Shown: one piece after another, positions 55,643 through 63,999 of the stretch
Numbering within the stretch: position 1 is the first letter of the stretch
How the letters are laid out: each line of letters begins with the position of its first letter
Assembly (NCBI RefSeq): GCF_029193885.1
Contig: NZ_JARFVB010000012.1
Coordinates: 50,887-114,886, forward strand
Reading direction: 5' to 3'
From: Flagellimonas yonaguniensis
GTDB lineage: Bacteria; Bacteroidota; Bacteroidia; Flavobacteriales; Flavobacteriaceae
Length of the DNA: 64,000 bases
Notes under the pieces: generated by a model
The model's input: the letters and a program-made list of their open reading frames with translations, nothing else
Told to the model about the DNA's origin: nothing
Database searches by the model: none
Translations under genes and position numbers: made by a program

Positions 55643-57055
55643 ATGCGTAAAAACAGAAGGAGAAAAACGTTTGAAAACGTAGAGGTAGTCGATGCCGGAG
55701 CAAAAGGAAAATCAGTAGGAAAAGCCCCAGATGGACGGGTTATTTTCTTGACCAATGCAGTGCCAGGCGATGTGGTGGACGTGATGACGACCAAGAAACG
55801 AAAAGCCTATTTTGAGGGAGTTGCCACCAACTTCCACACCCTTTCCGATAAAAGAACGGAACCTGTTTGCCAGCATTTCGGTACTTGTGGAGGCTGTAAA
55901 TGGCAACACATGGGCTATGAACACCAACTCTATTTTAAGCAAAAAGAGGTAGAAAACAACCTTAAAAGAATCGGTAATCTAGAATTGCCCGATACCATGC
56001 CGATCCTAGGATCCGAAGAGCAGTATTTTTATAGAAACAAAATGGAGTTCTCCTTTTCCGATAGCCGTTGGTTGACCCCAGAGGAAATAAATTCAGATGT
56101 AGAGATCGAGGACAGAAATGCACTCGGGTTCCATATTCCAGGCATGTGGGACAAAATATTGGACATTAAAAAATGTCATTTACAGCAAGACCCTTCCAAC
56201 TCCATACGATTGGAGGCCAAGAATTTTGCCAACAAAAACGGCCTTAGCTTTTTCAATCCAAGAAATCAGAAAGGGCTTTTACGAACCTTAATGATCCGTA
56301 CATCCTCCACGGGAGAAATTATGGTGCTCATACAATTTTTTGAAGATGATGAAGAAAGCCGGGAATTATTATTGAACCATCTGAAGGAAAAATTCCCTGA
56401 AATTACATCGCTGCTATATGTCATCAACTCCAAAGGAAACGATACCATTTACGACCAAGAAGTAATTTGCTTTGCAGGTCGCGACCATATTTTTGAGGAA
56501 ATGGAAGGGTTACAATTCAAGATCAATGCTAAGTCTTTTTACCAGACCAACTCGGAGCAAGCATACGAACTCTATAAAGTCACAAGGGATTTTGCTGGAT
56601 TAACAGGTAATGAACTAGTGTACGATTTATATACCGGTACAGGTACCATAGCACAATTTGTTGCCAAAAACGCAAAAAAAGTAGTCGGTGTGGAATCCGT
56701 TCCCGAAGCCATTGCCGATGCCAAAGCAAACGCCCTGCATAATAATATATCCAATGTGGATTTCTATGTGGGCGATATGAAGAATGTGTTCAATGATGAT
56801 TTTATTGCAGCACACGGGCAACCCGATGTGATCATAACCGACCCTCCTCGTGACGGAATGCACAAACAGGTAGTTGAGCAATTGTTACAGGTAGCTCCGC
56901 CAAAAATCGTCTACGTGAGCTGCAACAGCGCAACCCAAGCACGTGATCTGGCTCTAATGAAAGAACAGTATGCCGTCACACAAGTGCAACCAGTGGATAT
57001 GTTCCCGCAGACGCACCACGTTGAAAATGTTGTACTTTTGGAAAAACGGGTGTAA
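55643..57055 (+). CDS. rlmD: 23S rRNA (uracil-5-)-methyltransferase RlmD
   Basis: Protein of 470 residues that makes m5U1939-type methylation in 23S rRNA. It has a TRAM-like basic N terminus, a CxxxxxCxxC iron-sulfur cluster region (CQHFGTCGGCKW, about 77-88, plus a later Cys in IKKCHLQ), the SAM-binding motif DLYTGTGTIAQFVA, TDPPRDGMHK, and the catalytic Cys in VYVSCNSATQARDL. The frame is open 13 codons upstream, but the ATG at 55643 is placed right after a promoter motif. The genes for DUF6452 and DUF6048 follow with small gaps, so an operon is likely. Confidence 0.95.
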   Translation: MRKNRRRKTFENVEVVDAGAKGKSVGKAPDGRVIFLTNAVPGDVVDVMTTKKRKAYFEGVATNFHTLSDKRTEPVCQHFGTCGGCKWQHMGYEHQLYFKQKEVENNLKRIGNLELPDTMPILGSEEQYFYRNKMEFSFSDSRWLTPEEINSDVEIEDRNALGFHIPGMWDKILDIKKCHLQQDPSNSIRLEAKNFANKNGLSFFNPRNQKGLLRTLMIRTSSTGEIMVLIQFFEDDEESRELLLNHLKEKFPEITSLLYVINSKGNDTIYDQEVICFAGRDHIFEEMEGLQFKINAKSFYQTNSEQAYELYKVTRDFAGLTGNELVYDLYTGTGTIAQFVAKNAKKVVGVESVPEAIADAKANALHNNISNVDFYVGDMKNVFNDDFIAAHGQPDVIITDPPRDGMHKQVVEQLLQVAPPKIVYVSCNSATQARDLALMKEQYAVTQVQPVDMFPQTHHVENVVLLEKRV

Positions 57056-57085
57056 TTTTTGAAATAAAATCCTTAGGTAACCGGA

Positions 57086-57616
57086 ATGAAGAAAATAATC
57101 CCTTTCCTACTTATTGCATCAATGCTTTTTTATGCTTCATCCTGTGAGAAGGATGATATCTGTGTTGATGGTGACACACCGCTTTTGATCGTTGGTTTTT
57201 TTGATATTGAGGATACCACGGCCTTCAAAAGTGTTGAATCCATTCGAATCAGAAATATTGACATAGATAGCATCATATCCAGCGATTCTTATGAGAGTGC
57301 ATTCAGTGATAGGTCCAATATCGCCGATTCTGTTCTGGTCCCGTTACGAAGCAATGCCGTTACCACAATGTACGAGATCATTTCAAATTCGGCCGATGAT
57401 GATGAAACCAATCTGGAAACTGGCAACATTGACACCCTGACCATTTCTTATGAGCTTGAAGAGGCTTTTATCTCAAGGGCATGTGGCTTTGTGACCAATT
57501 ACAACAATATATCCGTTACAGTTACGGAAAATGCCGAAAACTGGATTCAAGATATCAAGGTTGTTCAACCCAATGTAGTAAATACCGATAGCATCCATGT
57601 CAAAATATATCATTAG
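57086..57616 (+). CDS. DUF6452 family lipoprotein
   Basis: Protein of 176 residues. A lipoprotein signal ends Ser-Ser-Cys (Cys20), followed by KDDICVDGDTPLLIVGF, the DUF6452 start pattern with a second conserved Cys. The rest is a beta-rich domain without known motifs. It lies 30 bases after rlmD and overlaps the DUF6048 gene by 20 bases, an arrangement I recall as frequent in Flavobacteriaceae. The function is unknown; with DUF6048 it likely forms a cell-envelope pair. Confidence 0.85.
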   Translation: MKKIIPFLLIASMLFYASSCEKDDICVDGDTPLLIVGFFDIEDTTAFKSVESIRIRNIDIDSIISSDSYESAFSDRSNIADSVLVPLRSNAVTTMYEIISNSADDDETNLETGNIDTLTISYELEEAFISRACGFVTNYNNISVTVTENAENWIQDIKVVQPNVVNTDSIHVKIYH

Positions 57617-58352
57617 TATTTGTATTGCCCTGCTACCCATTGTGGCGCAAGCACAAAGCAAACCCATTGATCTCTCGCAAAAGGATACTGTTACGTACAA
57701 AGACCCCTATGGTCTTCGTGTGGGTGCGGACATCAGTAAATTGATACTTTCCTTTGCAGATGAAGATTACACGGGTCTTGAACTGGTTGGCGACTACAGA
57801 TTGACACGGAAATTGTACCTGGCCGCTGAGATAGGCAATGAAACCAAAAGACAGGACGAAAGCCTGAACAACACCCTTTTGTACGACTACGAAACCTCTG
57901 GAAGCTACATCAAGGCAGGTGTGGACATAAACACCTACACCAATTGGTACGGTATGAACAATGCTATAACCATAGGTGGGCGTTATGCAATCGCGAGCTT
58001 TAACCATACCCTGTACGATTATAGCCTTTATGAAACAAATCAGTTTTTTAATCCAGAGTTCTTACCGGGCGAAGACCCCAATAGGGAGTTTAGCGGACTT
58101 TCCGCTTCTTGGCTGGAATTTGTTATTGGGGCCAAAGTAGAGCTGTTCGCCAATATTTTTGTGGGCATGAGTGCGAGATTGGGCTTTTTGATCACCAATT
58201 CGGAAGATGAACAATTCCCTAACCTATGGATCCCCGGATTCAACAAAGTGACGGATGGAAGTAATTTTGGTGTGAACTACAATTACTCCATCAGCTACTT
58301 CATACCCCTATATAAAAAAGCAAAAAAGAACAAAGAGAAAAACAGCCAGTAA
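57597..58352 (+). CDS. DUF6048 family outer-membrane protein
   Basis: Protein of 251 residues with a signal peptide (1-19, ending VAQAQ) and beta-barrel-like strands throughout (YGLRVGADISKLILSF, LYLAAEIGNETKR, SYIKAGVDINTY), ending YNYSISYFIPLYKKAKK. Fits DUF6048, putative outer-membrane barrels of unknown function in Bacteroidota. It overlaps the DUF6452 gene by 20 bases, and the next gene begins 1 base after its stop. Confidence 0.83.
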   Translation: MSKYIISICIALLPIVAQAQSKPIDLSQKDTVTYKDPYGLRVGADISKLILSFADEDYTGLELVGDYRLTRKLYLAAEIGNETKRQDESLNNTLLYDYETSGSYIKAGVDINTYTNWYGMNNAITIGGRYAIASFNHTLYDYSLYETNQFFNPEFLPGEDPNREFSGLSASWLEFVIGAKVELFANIFVGMSARLGFLITNSEDEQFPNLWIPGFNKVTDGSNFGVNYNYSISYFIPLYKKAKKNKEKNSQ

Positions 58353-58353
58353 T

Positions 58354-58692
58354 ATGAAAGCACCCATCGACTATATCGAATTGAAATCCACAGACCTTCA
58401 AAAGACCAAGGATTTTTATTCCAACACATTTGGTTGGGATTTTACCGATTACGGCCCAGCTTATACTTCGTTTTCCGAAATTGGTGTAGCTGGCGGTTTT
58501 GAACTGACTTCCGGACCCATTGTCAATGGTGTTCTCATTGTGCTGTACTATAATGCTCTTGTTGAAATAAGGGACAAAGTAATCGATGCCGGAGGCACTA
58601 TTACCAAAGAGATTTTTGAATTTCCTGGTGGTAAACGATTTCATTTTACAGACCCATCGGGTAACGAACTTGCTATTTGGTCAGAAAAATAA
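58354..58692 (+). CDS. VOC (glyoxalase-fold) protein
   Basis: Protein of 112 residues with one vicinal-oxygen-chelate module: YIELKSTDLQKTKDFYSNTFGW at the start (residues 7-28) and HFTDPSGNELAIW at the end (residues 97-109). The metal-ligand positions are not typical (no His near the start, Glu in IELK), so it may be a catalytic variant or a binding protein. The function is unknown. It is the fourth gene of the rlmD run, starting 1 base after DUF6048, with a terminator at its stop codon. Confidence 0.85.
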   Translation: MKAPIDYIELKSTDLQKTKDFYSNTFGWDFTDYGPAYTSFSEIGVAGGFELTSGPIVNGVLIVLYYNALVEIRDKVIDAGGTITKEIFEFPGGKRFHFTDPSGNELAIWSEK

Positions 58693-58717
58693 AAGGAGCC
58701 ACAAAGGACTCCTTTTA
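58691..58717 (+). terminator. rho-independent terminator after VOC gene
   Basis: An 8-bp stem (AAAAGGAG / CTCCTTTT) extended by a CC/GG pair across a bulge, beginning at the stop codon of the VOC gene. Confidence 0.75.
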
Positions 58718-58841
58718 TAAAATTTGGTTGAGTTAGTTAGTCGTGTTCTAAACACATTTCCAAATCTAAACAATTCTTTCGCTATATCCCAAATATAATT
58801 TTGGTCAAGATCAAATTCACAACTTTTTGTTGTGTATGCAA

Positions 58842-59999
58842 CTAATTATTGTTTTTGGCTTTTTTACTGCCCTCATAAATCTCATACTTTACCAATCGGG
58901 CTTCCAACTTTCCATTGAAGGTCTTGATTCTTTTGGACGTCTTTAAACCTATATGCTTTAGTGCCTCCAAATTGGAAGTAACCAACCATGCATCCGTTCC
59001 CTGATACACTTTTTTGAAGGTATCCCCAATTTTCCCATAGAAGATTTCCATATCAATGGGCAATCGTTCCCCATAGGGTGGATTGAACAACATGTGCAAC
59101 TTACCTTCAACAGGCTTATCCGCCCTGAAAAAGTCCTTGCGCTCCACCGTGATATAGTCCGATAGATTGGCGTGTTCCACGTTCTCTTGGGCTTTTCTTA
59201 CCGCAGAAGGGGCCTTGTCATACCCAATAACTTTATGATGGAACTCCCTGACTTTTTTCAGGCTCGCATCCACAATTTTATCATGTAACTTAGCATCGTA
59301 ATCATTCCAATGCATAAATGCATACGACTCCCTGTTGATGTTTACCGGAATGTTGCAGGCAATCATGGCCGCCTCGATCAAAAAGGTCCCGCTTCCACAC
59401 ATGGGGTCAAAGAAATCCGTCTCTCCGTCCCAACCACTTTGAAGCAACAGACCAGCCGCCAACACCTCGTTTATTGGTGCAATATTGGTCAAAATACGGT
59501 ACCCCCTTTGATGAAGCGATTTCCCTGAACTATCCAATGAGACCGTACAGGTGTTTTTATAAATATGGATATTGATTCGAATATCTGGATCTTGGGTCTG
59601 CACATTGGGACGGTCACGAACCACTGCCCTAAACTTGTCCACAATGGCATCCTTGGCCTTTAAGGAAACAAACATGGAATTGTCAAAAACCTGGGTATTG
59701 GCAATACTATCAATGGCAAAGGTTTTCTCCACATCAAAAATATCGGGCCAGTCCAGATCATAAATATGTCTGTACAGGTCCTTCTCGTTAAAAACCCTGA
59801 ATGTTTTTATGGGCTTGAACACCTTCAAGGCAGTTCTAAGACAAAGATTGGCTTTGTACATAAATCCCGTATCCCCTTCAAAAGTTACATTTCGCACTCC
59901 TTCTTCCACATGCCCTGCACCCAAATCACGAAGTTCTTTCGCCAAAATTGTCTCAAATCCGTAAAGGGTCTTGGCCATCATCTTGAAATTTCCTGCCAT
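58842..59999 (-). CDS. THUMP-domain RNA (guanine-N2)-methyltransferase, RlmL/YpsC-like
   Basis: Protein of 385 residues. A THUMP RNA-binding domain (about 50-155) precedes a SAM methyltransferase domain with DPMCGSGTFLIEAA (198-211) and the catalytic NPPYGERL (near 306). This is the YpsC / RlmL-N-terminal family that modifies rRNA guanine (m2G2445 in E. coli). The fused RlmK half of E. coli RlmL is absent, as is usual outside enterics. The promoter lies in a symmetric element shared with the divergent ZIP gene. Confidence 0.92.
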   Translation of the reverse strand: MAGNFKMMAKTLYGFETILAKELRDLGAGHVEEGVRNVTFEGDTGFMYKANLCLRTALKVFKPIKTFRVFNEKDLYRHIYDLDWPDIFDVEKTFAIDSIANTQVFDNSMFVSLKAKDAIVDKFRAVVRDRPNVQTQDPDIRINIHIYKNTCTVSLDSSGKSLHQRGYRILTNIAPINEVLAAGLLLQSGWDGETDFFDPMCGSGTFLIEAAMIACNIPVNINRESYAFMHWNDYDAKLHDKIVDASLKKVREFHHKVIGYDKAPSAVRKAQENVEHANLSDYITVERKDFFRADKPVEGKLHMLFNPPYGERLPIDMEIFYGKIGDTFKKVYQGTDAWLVTSNLEALKHIGLKTSKRIKTFNGKLEARLVKYEIYEGSKKAKNNN

Positions 60000-60019
60000 G
60001 TTCTTGTAATTTCTTTCGG

Positions 60020-60038
60020 CAAAAATAGACTATTTTTG
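60020..60038. promoter_or_regulatory. palindromic bidirectional promoter of rlmL-like and ZIP genes
   Basis: CAAAAATAG-A-CTATTTTTG is a perfect 9-bp palindrome around one base. Read either way it gives TATTTTTG, a full TAnnTTTG match: plus strand 60031-60038 (17 bases before the ZIP ATG) and minus strand 60027-60020 (20 bases before the methyltransferase ATG). The two -7 boxes are 3 bases apart. Confidence 0.7.
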
Positions 60039-60055
60039 CTCCTTTAATTCCCACT

Positions 60056-60742
60056 ATGGATTTTCCTTCCGCTATCATCTACATTATCCCCATTGTGGCC
60101 GTTTGGGCCGGATTTGCATTTGTATGGTTTACCAAGCCCAAAAACAACAACAATATTAAACTCCTACTGGCATTTAGTGGTGCGTTTCTGTTGTCCTTGA
60201 CGTTTTTCAAGCTTTTACCGGACGTATATGATGGTCATGATCCCAAAACCATAGCACTGTATATCTTGGGAGGAATTTTGCTACAGGTATTCTTGGAGTT
60301 TTTTTCCAAAGGAGCTGAACATGGGCACATGCATGTGCACTTAAAGGAAAATAAATTCCCAACCTTATTGTTTCTCAGCCTTTCCGTACATGCTTTGGTC
60401 GAAGGTGTTCCGATACACGGCAACGATTCCATTCTCTATGGAATCATCATCCACAAGATACCCATAGCCATCATTTTGAGCATCTTTTTGGTCAATTCAA
60501 AAATGAAACTGTCCACTACCCTCTTGTTCATCGCCGCTTTTTCTTTGATGACACCCTTGGGCAGCTATATATCCACATCGGCTTGGATAGAAAATTATGG
60601 GCACCAGCTTACCGCATTGGCCATTGGAGTGTTCTTTCACATATCCACCGTTATTTTGTTTGAAAGTGCACAAGGACACGCTTTCAATCTCAGAAAACTG
60701 GTGGTCATCATATTGGGAATCGGAATTGCCTATTTGGTGTAG
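60056..60742 (+). CDS. ZIP family metal transporter
   Basis: Protein of 228 residues with seven or eight membrane spans. It has a His-rich loop HGHMHVH (89-95), the ZIP signature in VHALVEGVPI (His112, Glu116) and the second helix's HKIPIA (His133), the residues that bind zinc or iron in the transport site. It imports divalent metal. It is transcribed away from the methyltransferase gene through a symmetric promoter. The 3' end overlaps the convergent glycosyltransferase gene by 13 bases. Confidence 0.92.
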   Translation: MDFPSAIIYIIPIVAVWAGFAFVWFTKPKNNNNIKLLLAFSGAFLLSLTFFKLLPDVYDGHDPKTIALYILGGILLQVFLEFFSKGAEHGHMHVHLKENKFPTLLFLSLSVHALVEGVPIHGNDSILYGIIIHKIPIAIILSIFLVNSKMKLSTTLLFIAAFSLMTPLGSYISTSAWIENYGHQLTALAIGVFFHISTVILFESAQGHAFNLRKLVVIILGIGIAYLV

Positions 60743-62301
60743 ACTCTTGTCACATGGTTCTCAAAGACCGCTTTTTGCTCAAGGACCAGATGAAATCCTT
60801 CCAAAGCCTCAAGATCTTTCTCATTACGAGTATTTGTAATGATATAAGCTCTGGGATACTTTTGTAGGTAAACCTCGATTTGTTGAACCGTATCATAAAC
60901 GGGGAATGTCCTTCTAAAATTGATGGGGAAAGCACTATCAAACCTTTTAAAGGCAATAATTTTGGAATCAGCGGGTATTTTTAACAAGGCCAAGGAAACA
61001 GGGCTCAGCTGGGTAAGGGTAGGATAAATAACTCCAAACAGGGAAAAGGCCATCAAAATCCATCCGCAGGAAATGCTTAAAAAAGTATGTTTAAACCTTC
61101 CTTTTTGATAAAAGTAAAACCCAACAATCGCGGACAATGTTGCCAACAGTAGAAAAAGGCTTACAGGCCTAAAGAGTTGCAATTGCTTTTCAACGGTTAG
61201 GCCAATCCAACCGCCAATAGGCAAGATCACTCCCACAACAATCAAAAAGATAAGACTGGCCGTGATGAACCTTGTTTTTTTACCAATCAAGAATGCTTTG
61301 TAGAGATAAAAACCTATCAGAATGGCCACAAAAGGATAGGACGGCATAGGATAATTGGGAAGTTTGGTGCTAGAAACACTGAAAAACAGCATGGTAATGG
61401 TTGATACAATCAATGAAAACAACACAAAATCGTTCTTCCTTCTAACCTTCCAGGCATTATAAAAACCCTGAATTATAAAAACCGAAAATGGCAATAAGCC
61501 CAAAACCACATACAAAGATGTCAAGACAAACAGACCCCCGTGCCCTTCCTTTTCAGAACCGAACCTAGACATGTTATGGTCCAGAAAAAAGCCTTCCGTC
61601 CAGATACCTTCGGTATGTATATGCACCAGATAATACCAAGGTCCGGCAATCAACAATATCAATAAGAGTCCAAAAAAGGGACGTAATCCTAAAATTGTTT
61701 TGAGGTTAAAATCTTTTTTGAACAGTAAAAAAGAAGGAACAATCAAACCAGGCAAGACTATGGCTATGGGACCTTTCGTAAGCACTCCCAATGCCATGGC
61801 ACCATAAAATGGAAACAACCAACTCTGTTTCTCAGTCTTATAAAAACCATAGAATGAAAAGAGTGACAGCGTTATAAAAAATATAAGATAAGGATCGGGT
61901 ACCGCCAAATGAAACTCTTGCACAAAGAACAAGGATGACAGTAAAACCGTGCTAACGATTATTGCCAAGGTTTGGTTTTGCCATTTTTTAATATTCCAAT
62001 ATGTTATCAAAACAGTAAGGGCACCAAAAACTCCGGAAAAAAAACGGGCTCCAAAAGCATTTACACCAAATAGCTTATAGCCCAGAATCATAAAAAAGTA
62101 ATGAAGCGGTGGTTTATCCGTACGGAGTTGCCCATTAAAAAAGGGAACAATATAATTTCCCGAAGCCAGCATCTCACGTGCCGCCTCAGAGTTTCTGGCT
62201 TCGTCCAAAATGTAGATGGGATATATACCCACAAAAGAGATACAGATTATTAGTCCCATAAAAAAGACTATCCAAACATCATATTTCCGCCAAGACCTCA
62301 T
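60730..62301 (-). CDS. GT39-type glycosyltransferase (ArnT-like), integral membrane
   Basis: Protein of 523 residues with about twelve membrane spans and a short periplasmic C-terminal domain. The first periplasmic loop holds YILDEARNSEAAREML (about 29-44), with the catalytic acidic pair Asp-Glu, and LRTDKPPLHYFFM (about 58-70), the signature of ArnT/dolichyl-mannosyltransferase-type GT-C enzymes. It uses a polyprenyl-phosphate sugar to decorate a lipid or protein; ArnT itself adds aminoarabinose to lipid A. The next gene upstream on the strand is a PAP2 phosphatase (21-base gap), a fitting partner for lipid carriers. Confidence 0.88.
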   Translation of the reverse strand: MRSWRKYDVWIVFFMGLIICISFVGIYPIYILDEARNSEAAREMLASGNYIVPFFNGQLRTDKPPLHYFFMILGYKLFGVNAFGARFFSGVFGALTVLITYWNIKKWQNQTLAIIVSTVLLSSLFFVQEFHLAVPDPYLIFFITLSLFSFYGFYKTEKQSWLFPFYGAMALGVLTKGPIAIVLPGLIVPSFLLFKKDFNLKTILGLRPFFGLLLILLIAGPWYYLVHIHTEGIWTEGFFLDHNMSRFGSEKEGHGGLFVLTSLYVVLGLLPFSVFIIQGFYNAWKVRRKNDFVLFSLIVSTITMLFFSVSSTKLPNYPMPSYPFVAILIGFYLYKAFLIGKKTRFITASLIFLIVVGVILPIGGWIGLTVEKQLQLFRPVSLFLLLATLSAIVGFYFYQKGRFKHTFLSISCGWILMAFSLFGVIYPTLTQLSPVSLALLKIPADSKIIAFKRFDSAFPINFRRTFPVYDTVQQIEVYLQKYPRAYIITNTRNEKDLEALEGFHLVLEQKAVFENHVTRVYTK

Positions 62302-62322
62302 GAAAAATTTGATTCCCTCAAA

Positions 62323-63009
62323 TTAGTCATTAAAAAGCTGTTTCAAGACATTTTGAGTCGATTGCTGCAGGTGTTGCACATCAATCTTGATTTGTTTGGC
62401 GTGCCATTTTTTGGGATAAGATCTAACCACTAGGTAAGCGATTACACTTGATAGGGTGCCAAAGAGCATTCCAAAAAATACATCAGCAAAAAAATGTTGC
62501 ACCAAATAGATTCGGGAAAAACCCACAATCAAACCTAAAATCATCAAAACCCAACTTGCGGTTTGGTTTCTGGAAAGTAATGCAAAAAAGGAAACCAAAA
62601 AGAATATGGTTGCCGTATGCCCCGAAGGAAATGAATTCACATAGCGAATTTTTACGCCCTCTACGAACTGGATGGCATCCATTATACCCAATTCCTTAAA
62701 ATAAAGGTATGGTCTAAGTTCGCCAGCGTAAATTCCTTTTTTAAGTAATAATACCACCACTACCTGAATCGCAAAAGCCAAAAGAAAAACGGCCAGCCAT
62801 TTCAATTTGAACCGGAGTACCAAGAATACCACAAGAGCCACAGTCCATGCATTGCCCAAAGCACTGGATTTAATAAAAAACATGTCCAAAAACGGTGTCC
62901 TTAACTGGTTGACAAAAAGAACAATTTCTCCTTTGTCAACAAATAAAAGTGGGAATAAGAATGCTAGAAACAAAAAGAACGGAAGCAATCTATGGAGTAC
63001 AATTTTCAT
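62323..63009 (-). CDS. PAP2 family phosphatase, membrane-bound
   Basis: Protein of 228 residues, six spans. It has the acid-phosphatase motifs KKGIYAGELRPY (variant of KX6RP with seven residues between), SFPSGHTATIF (PSGH) and SRIYLVQHFFADVFFG (SRX5HX3D). It dephosphorylates a lipid such as undecaprenyl diphosphate, phosphatidylglycerol phosphate or lipid A. I use the ATG at 63009; one seven codons earlier is possible. It sits just upstream of the GT39 gene on the minus strand, so both probably serve one envelope pathway. Upstream are two 11-bp direct repeats (63139-63170). Confidence 0.9.
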   Translation of the reverse strand: MKIVLHRLLPFFLFLAFLFPLLFVDKGEIVLFVNQLRTPFLDMFFIKSSALGNAWTVALVVFLVLRFKLKWLAVFLLAFAIQVVVVLLLKKGIYAGELRPYLYFKELGIMDAIQFVEGVKIRYVNSFPSGHTATIFFLVSFFALLSRNQTASWVLMILGLIVGFSRIYLVQHFFADVFFGMLFGTLSSVIAYLVVRSYPKKWHAKQIKIDVQHLQQSTQNVLKQLFND

Positions 63010-63138
63010 CTTATTGAGGTTTGTACTCAAAATTATTTCAGGCAGAAATAGAAGTCGTTAAATATAAATCATTTGATGTTTATGAATGCATTCAATTATT
63101 GTAAATAAATTTTTATCAAAATATTGAAGAAAACATCT

Positions 63139-63170
63139 GGTTACAATATCTTAAAATAAGGTTACAATAT
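63139..63170. repeat. two 11-bp direct repeats upstream of the PAP2 gene
   Basis: GGTTACAATAT at 63139-63149 and 63160-63170, 21 bases apart (two helical turns). The second covers the stop codon of the hemolysin III gene. They may be paired binding sites for a regulator of the PAP2 gene, about 130 bases upstream of it. Confidence 0.4.
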
Positions 63171-63803
63171 AATATGAGACATCAAGAGCCAATGACTTAT
63201 AGCCCCTCCAATCACAAAAAAATGCCATATTAGATGATTATATGGTATTCTTTTTACCGCGTAGAACACTATTCCAATAGTATAGAAAGCCCCTCCAGAG
63301 GCAAGGTATATCAGTCCAGATGAGGGCATGTGTTCCAACAAATAGGGTAAGTCTATTACGATAAGCCATCCCATCACACCATATAACACCAAAGAGAAAG
63401 CCTCAAACCGACCTGTAAAGAATATTTTCAATACTGTTCCAAATAGTGCAATGCCCCAAACCAAATAAAATAACAACCAACCTTTAGATGGCAATAAAAC
63501 GGATAGGCATACGGGGGTATAGGTTCCTGCAATCAAATAATATATACTGATATGATCTAGAATCCTTAGCCGCTTTTTGAGCTTTGGGTTTTCTACCGCA
63601 TGATAAATGGTGGATGCAGTGAACAATAAAATCAACGATGAAGTATAGGCAATGATGCTTCCTTGCATAAAAGGAATGTTGTCCAAATAATTTTCGTTTT
63701 TTAATAAAACGATTCCACCCATAACCGCCAATACAATTCCCAATGCATGGGAGTAGGCATTCAGTTTCTCTTCTAGTAAGACAGGATTGGATTGTATACT
63801 CAA
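63162..63803 (-). CDS. trhA: hemolysin III / PAQR family membrane protein
   Basis: Protein of 213 residues with seven membrane spans and the PAQR metal-site motifs: EKLNAYSHALG (about 12-22), STIYHAVENP (with the His), DHISIYYLIAGTYTP (Asp-His) and a C-terminal HLIWHFFVIGGAISHWLLM with two further His. In E. coli TrhA modulates membrane energetics under long-chain fatty-acid stress; other members are annotated hemolysin III. The start codon is TTG: no ATG lies in frame between the upstream TAA and the conserved first motif. A TATCTTTG motif is at plus 63835-63842. Confidence 0.88.
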   Translation of the reverse strand: MSIQSNPVLLEEKLNAYSHALGIVLAVMGGIVLLKNENYLDNIPFMQGSIIAYTSSLILLFTASTIYHAVENPKLKKRLRILDHISIYYLIAGTYTPVCLSVLLPSKGWLLFYLVWGIALFGTVLKIFFTGRFEAFSLVLYGVMGWLIVIDLPYLLEHMPSSGLIYLASGGAFYTIGIVFYAVKRIPYNHLIWHFFVIGGAISHWLLMSHIIL

Positions 63804-63834
63804 TGGTATGGATTAAAGCATTGTTTTGTATGGA

Positions 63835-63842
63835 CAAAGATA
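63835..63842 (-). promoter_or_regulatory. -7 element of hemolysin III gene
   Basis: CAAAGATA on the plus strand, TATCTTTG on the coding strand, 31 bases before the TTG start and just after the rRNA operon terminator. Confidence 0.5.
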
Positions 63843-63853
63843 CCATATAAAAA

Positions 63854-63883
63854 CAAAAAAGCCCTTCACGTAATGTGAAGGGC
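63854..63883 (-). terminator. rRNA operon terminator
   Basis: Read on the minus strand: GCCCTTCAC - ATTAC - GTGAAGGGC followed by six T. It lies 8-10 bases past the 5S rRNA 3' end. Confidence 0.92.
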
Positions 63884-63890
63884 CTTGAGG

Positions 63891-63999
63891 AAGGCGGCGA
63901 CCTACTCTCCCACCTGGTGTGGCAGTACCATCGGCGCAAACGGGCTTAACTTCCCTGTTCGGAATGGAAAGGGGTGGGCCCCGTCGCCATGGCCACCTA
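63891..63999 (-). rRNA. rrf: 5S ribosomal RNA
   Basis: On the minus strand, AGGTGGC near the 5' end pairs with GCCGCCT at the 3' end to close the molecule. The internal motifs CCATTCCGAACAGGGAAGTTAAGC and GCGCCGATGGTACTGC, given here as CCATTCCGAAC, GAAGTTAAGC and GCCGATGGTACTG, are universal 5S landmarks, and the 3' part GGGAGAGTAGGTCGCC is typical. The ends may be off by a base or two. 23S rRNA is expected just beyond the window, and a terminator follows at 63854-63883. Confidence 0.95.
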
